Shown: positions 63,561 through 64,000 of the stretch, piece by piece | Layout of the letters: each line of letters opens with the position of its first letter | How positions within the stretch are numbered: the stretch's first letter is position 1 | Source: Lanius collurio | Lineage: Eukaryota > Chordata > Aves > Passeriformes > Laniidae | Direction of reading: 5' to 3' | Assembly (NCBI GenBank): GCA_020086605.1 | Contig: JACBWW010000007.1 | Span: forward strand, 23,272,956-23,336,955 | DNA: 64,000 nt | Translations under genes and position numbers: made by a program | The notes under the pieces: generated by a model | What the model saw: only the letters and a program-made list of their open reading frames with translations | Databases searched by the model: none | What the model was told of the DNA's origin: nothing

Positions 63561-64000
63561 TTTCTTTATCATGAGATACAGATTATAAAGGCATTTCTCA
63601 GACCAGTTTTTTTGCCAGTGATGTCACTGTGTGTGTCGTATAGCAATGACACAGTTCAGTCTAGACTGTTACAAAGTTTGTATTTTGTCTGAAAATGGGA
63701 AAAACATACTGTGGCTTTCCTGTGCATGTAGAAGAGAGTCTAACAGCATCTATTCATATATGAGAAATCCCCTGTAACCTTTCATCTTTCTTAGGTTTCT
63801 GTTAATACTTGTAATTAGTACACGTTTCATTGCCAGGAACCACCACATTCCAGTGTATGTGACTGACTAATAACAGGTATATAAATATCACACTTCGAGA
63901 CAGTGGAACCTTGAATCACTGGTTATGTGATGGCAGCTGATGGATGTTGATGCTTAAAAACAGGCTAAAGGTCTCCTTAGGCAGGTTTTTTTTCTCTGAG

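Larger units (their letters stand above)
58153..64000 (+). other. SHROOM2: SHROOM2 intron downstream of the last exon seen (right end beyond window)
   Basis: Starts with GTAAGT; no acceptor-exon pair with SHROOM2-like coding was found up to the window end. It carries two copies of a 34-bp element (58371 and 59279), CpG-rich patches (58800-58920, 59165-59280), a ~120-bp tandem duplication (60270-60507), a TG/TA simple repeat (61925-61945) and antisense CR1 fragments (62425-63195 and 63421-63560). Confidence 0.8.

Noticed and set aside
62950..63692. ORFs near the right end.
   Set aside because: They lie in or next to antisense CR1 fragments and are decayed repeat sequence.

Overview
The window is vertebrate nuclear DNA, most probably from a bird. 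There are long AT-rich introns with GT-AG splice sites, no operon-like gene packing, and several fragments of CR1-type LINE retrotransposons with the typical sauropsid (bird/crocodilian/turtle) 3'-end sequence. I can support one protein-coding gene, on the + strand: the 5'-central part of SHROOM2 (formerly APXL), an actin-binding cytoskeletal scaffold. The identification rests on the recognisable second half of the SHROOM2 PDZ domain, the Ser-rich region following it, the poly-proline/RSDSFAATK block and the ASD1 actin-binding region, all in the order known for SHROOM2.

Layout. 1-23685 is intron upstream of the PDZ exon; the first coding exon (PDZ N-terminal half) is not in the window. 23686-23837 is the exon with the second half of the PDZ domain. 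23838-48080 is a 24-kb intron carrying a CR1 copy near each end, a CpG-rich block at about 37.8-38.2 kb and a second small GC-rich block ending at a single N (45618). 48081-48212 is a short 132-nt exon. 48213-53495 is intron. 53496-56130 is the very large central exon (878 complete codons) with the ASD1 actin-binding region. 56131-58048 is intron, 58049-58152 a 104-nt exon, and 58153-64000 the next intron, with CpG-rich patches at 58.8-59.3 kb, a ~120-bp tandem duplication and antisense CR1 fragments. The C-terminal ASD2 (Rho-kinase-binding) exons lie beyond the right edge. The exons join in a consistent frame: phase 0 into the PDZ exon, phase 2 at both sides of the 132-nt exon, phase 0 after the large exon, phase 2 at the end of the last one.

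All other ORFs on both strands look like chance ORFs in intronic, repeat or GC-rich DNA. I saw no tRNA, rRNA, CRISPR, viral or bacterial-type system, and no convincing undescribed gene system. The most interesting leads are regulatory or structural: a CpG-dense intronic block that could be an internal promoter for a PDZ-less SHROOM2 isoform; a dispersed 34-bp element whose first copy is bracketed by a 14-bp direct repeat and whose core resembles a CTCF site; a perfect 15-bp-stem hairpin; and a frame-neutral exon 3. Two assembly blemishes exist (10 Ns at 15108-15117 and one N at 45618).
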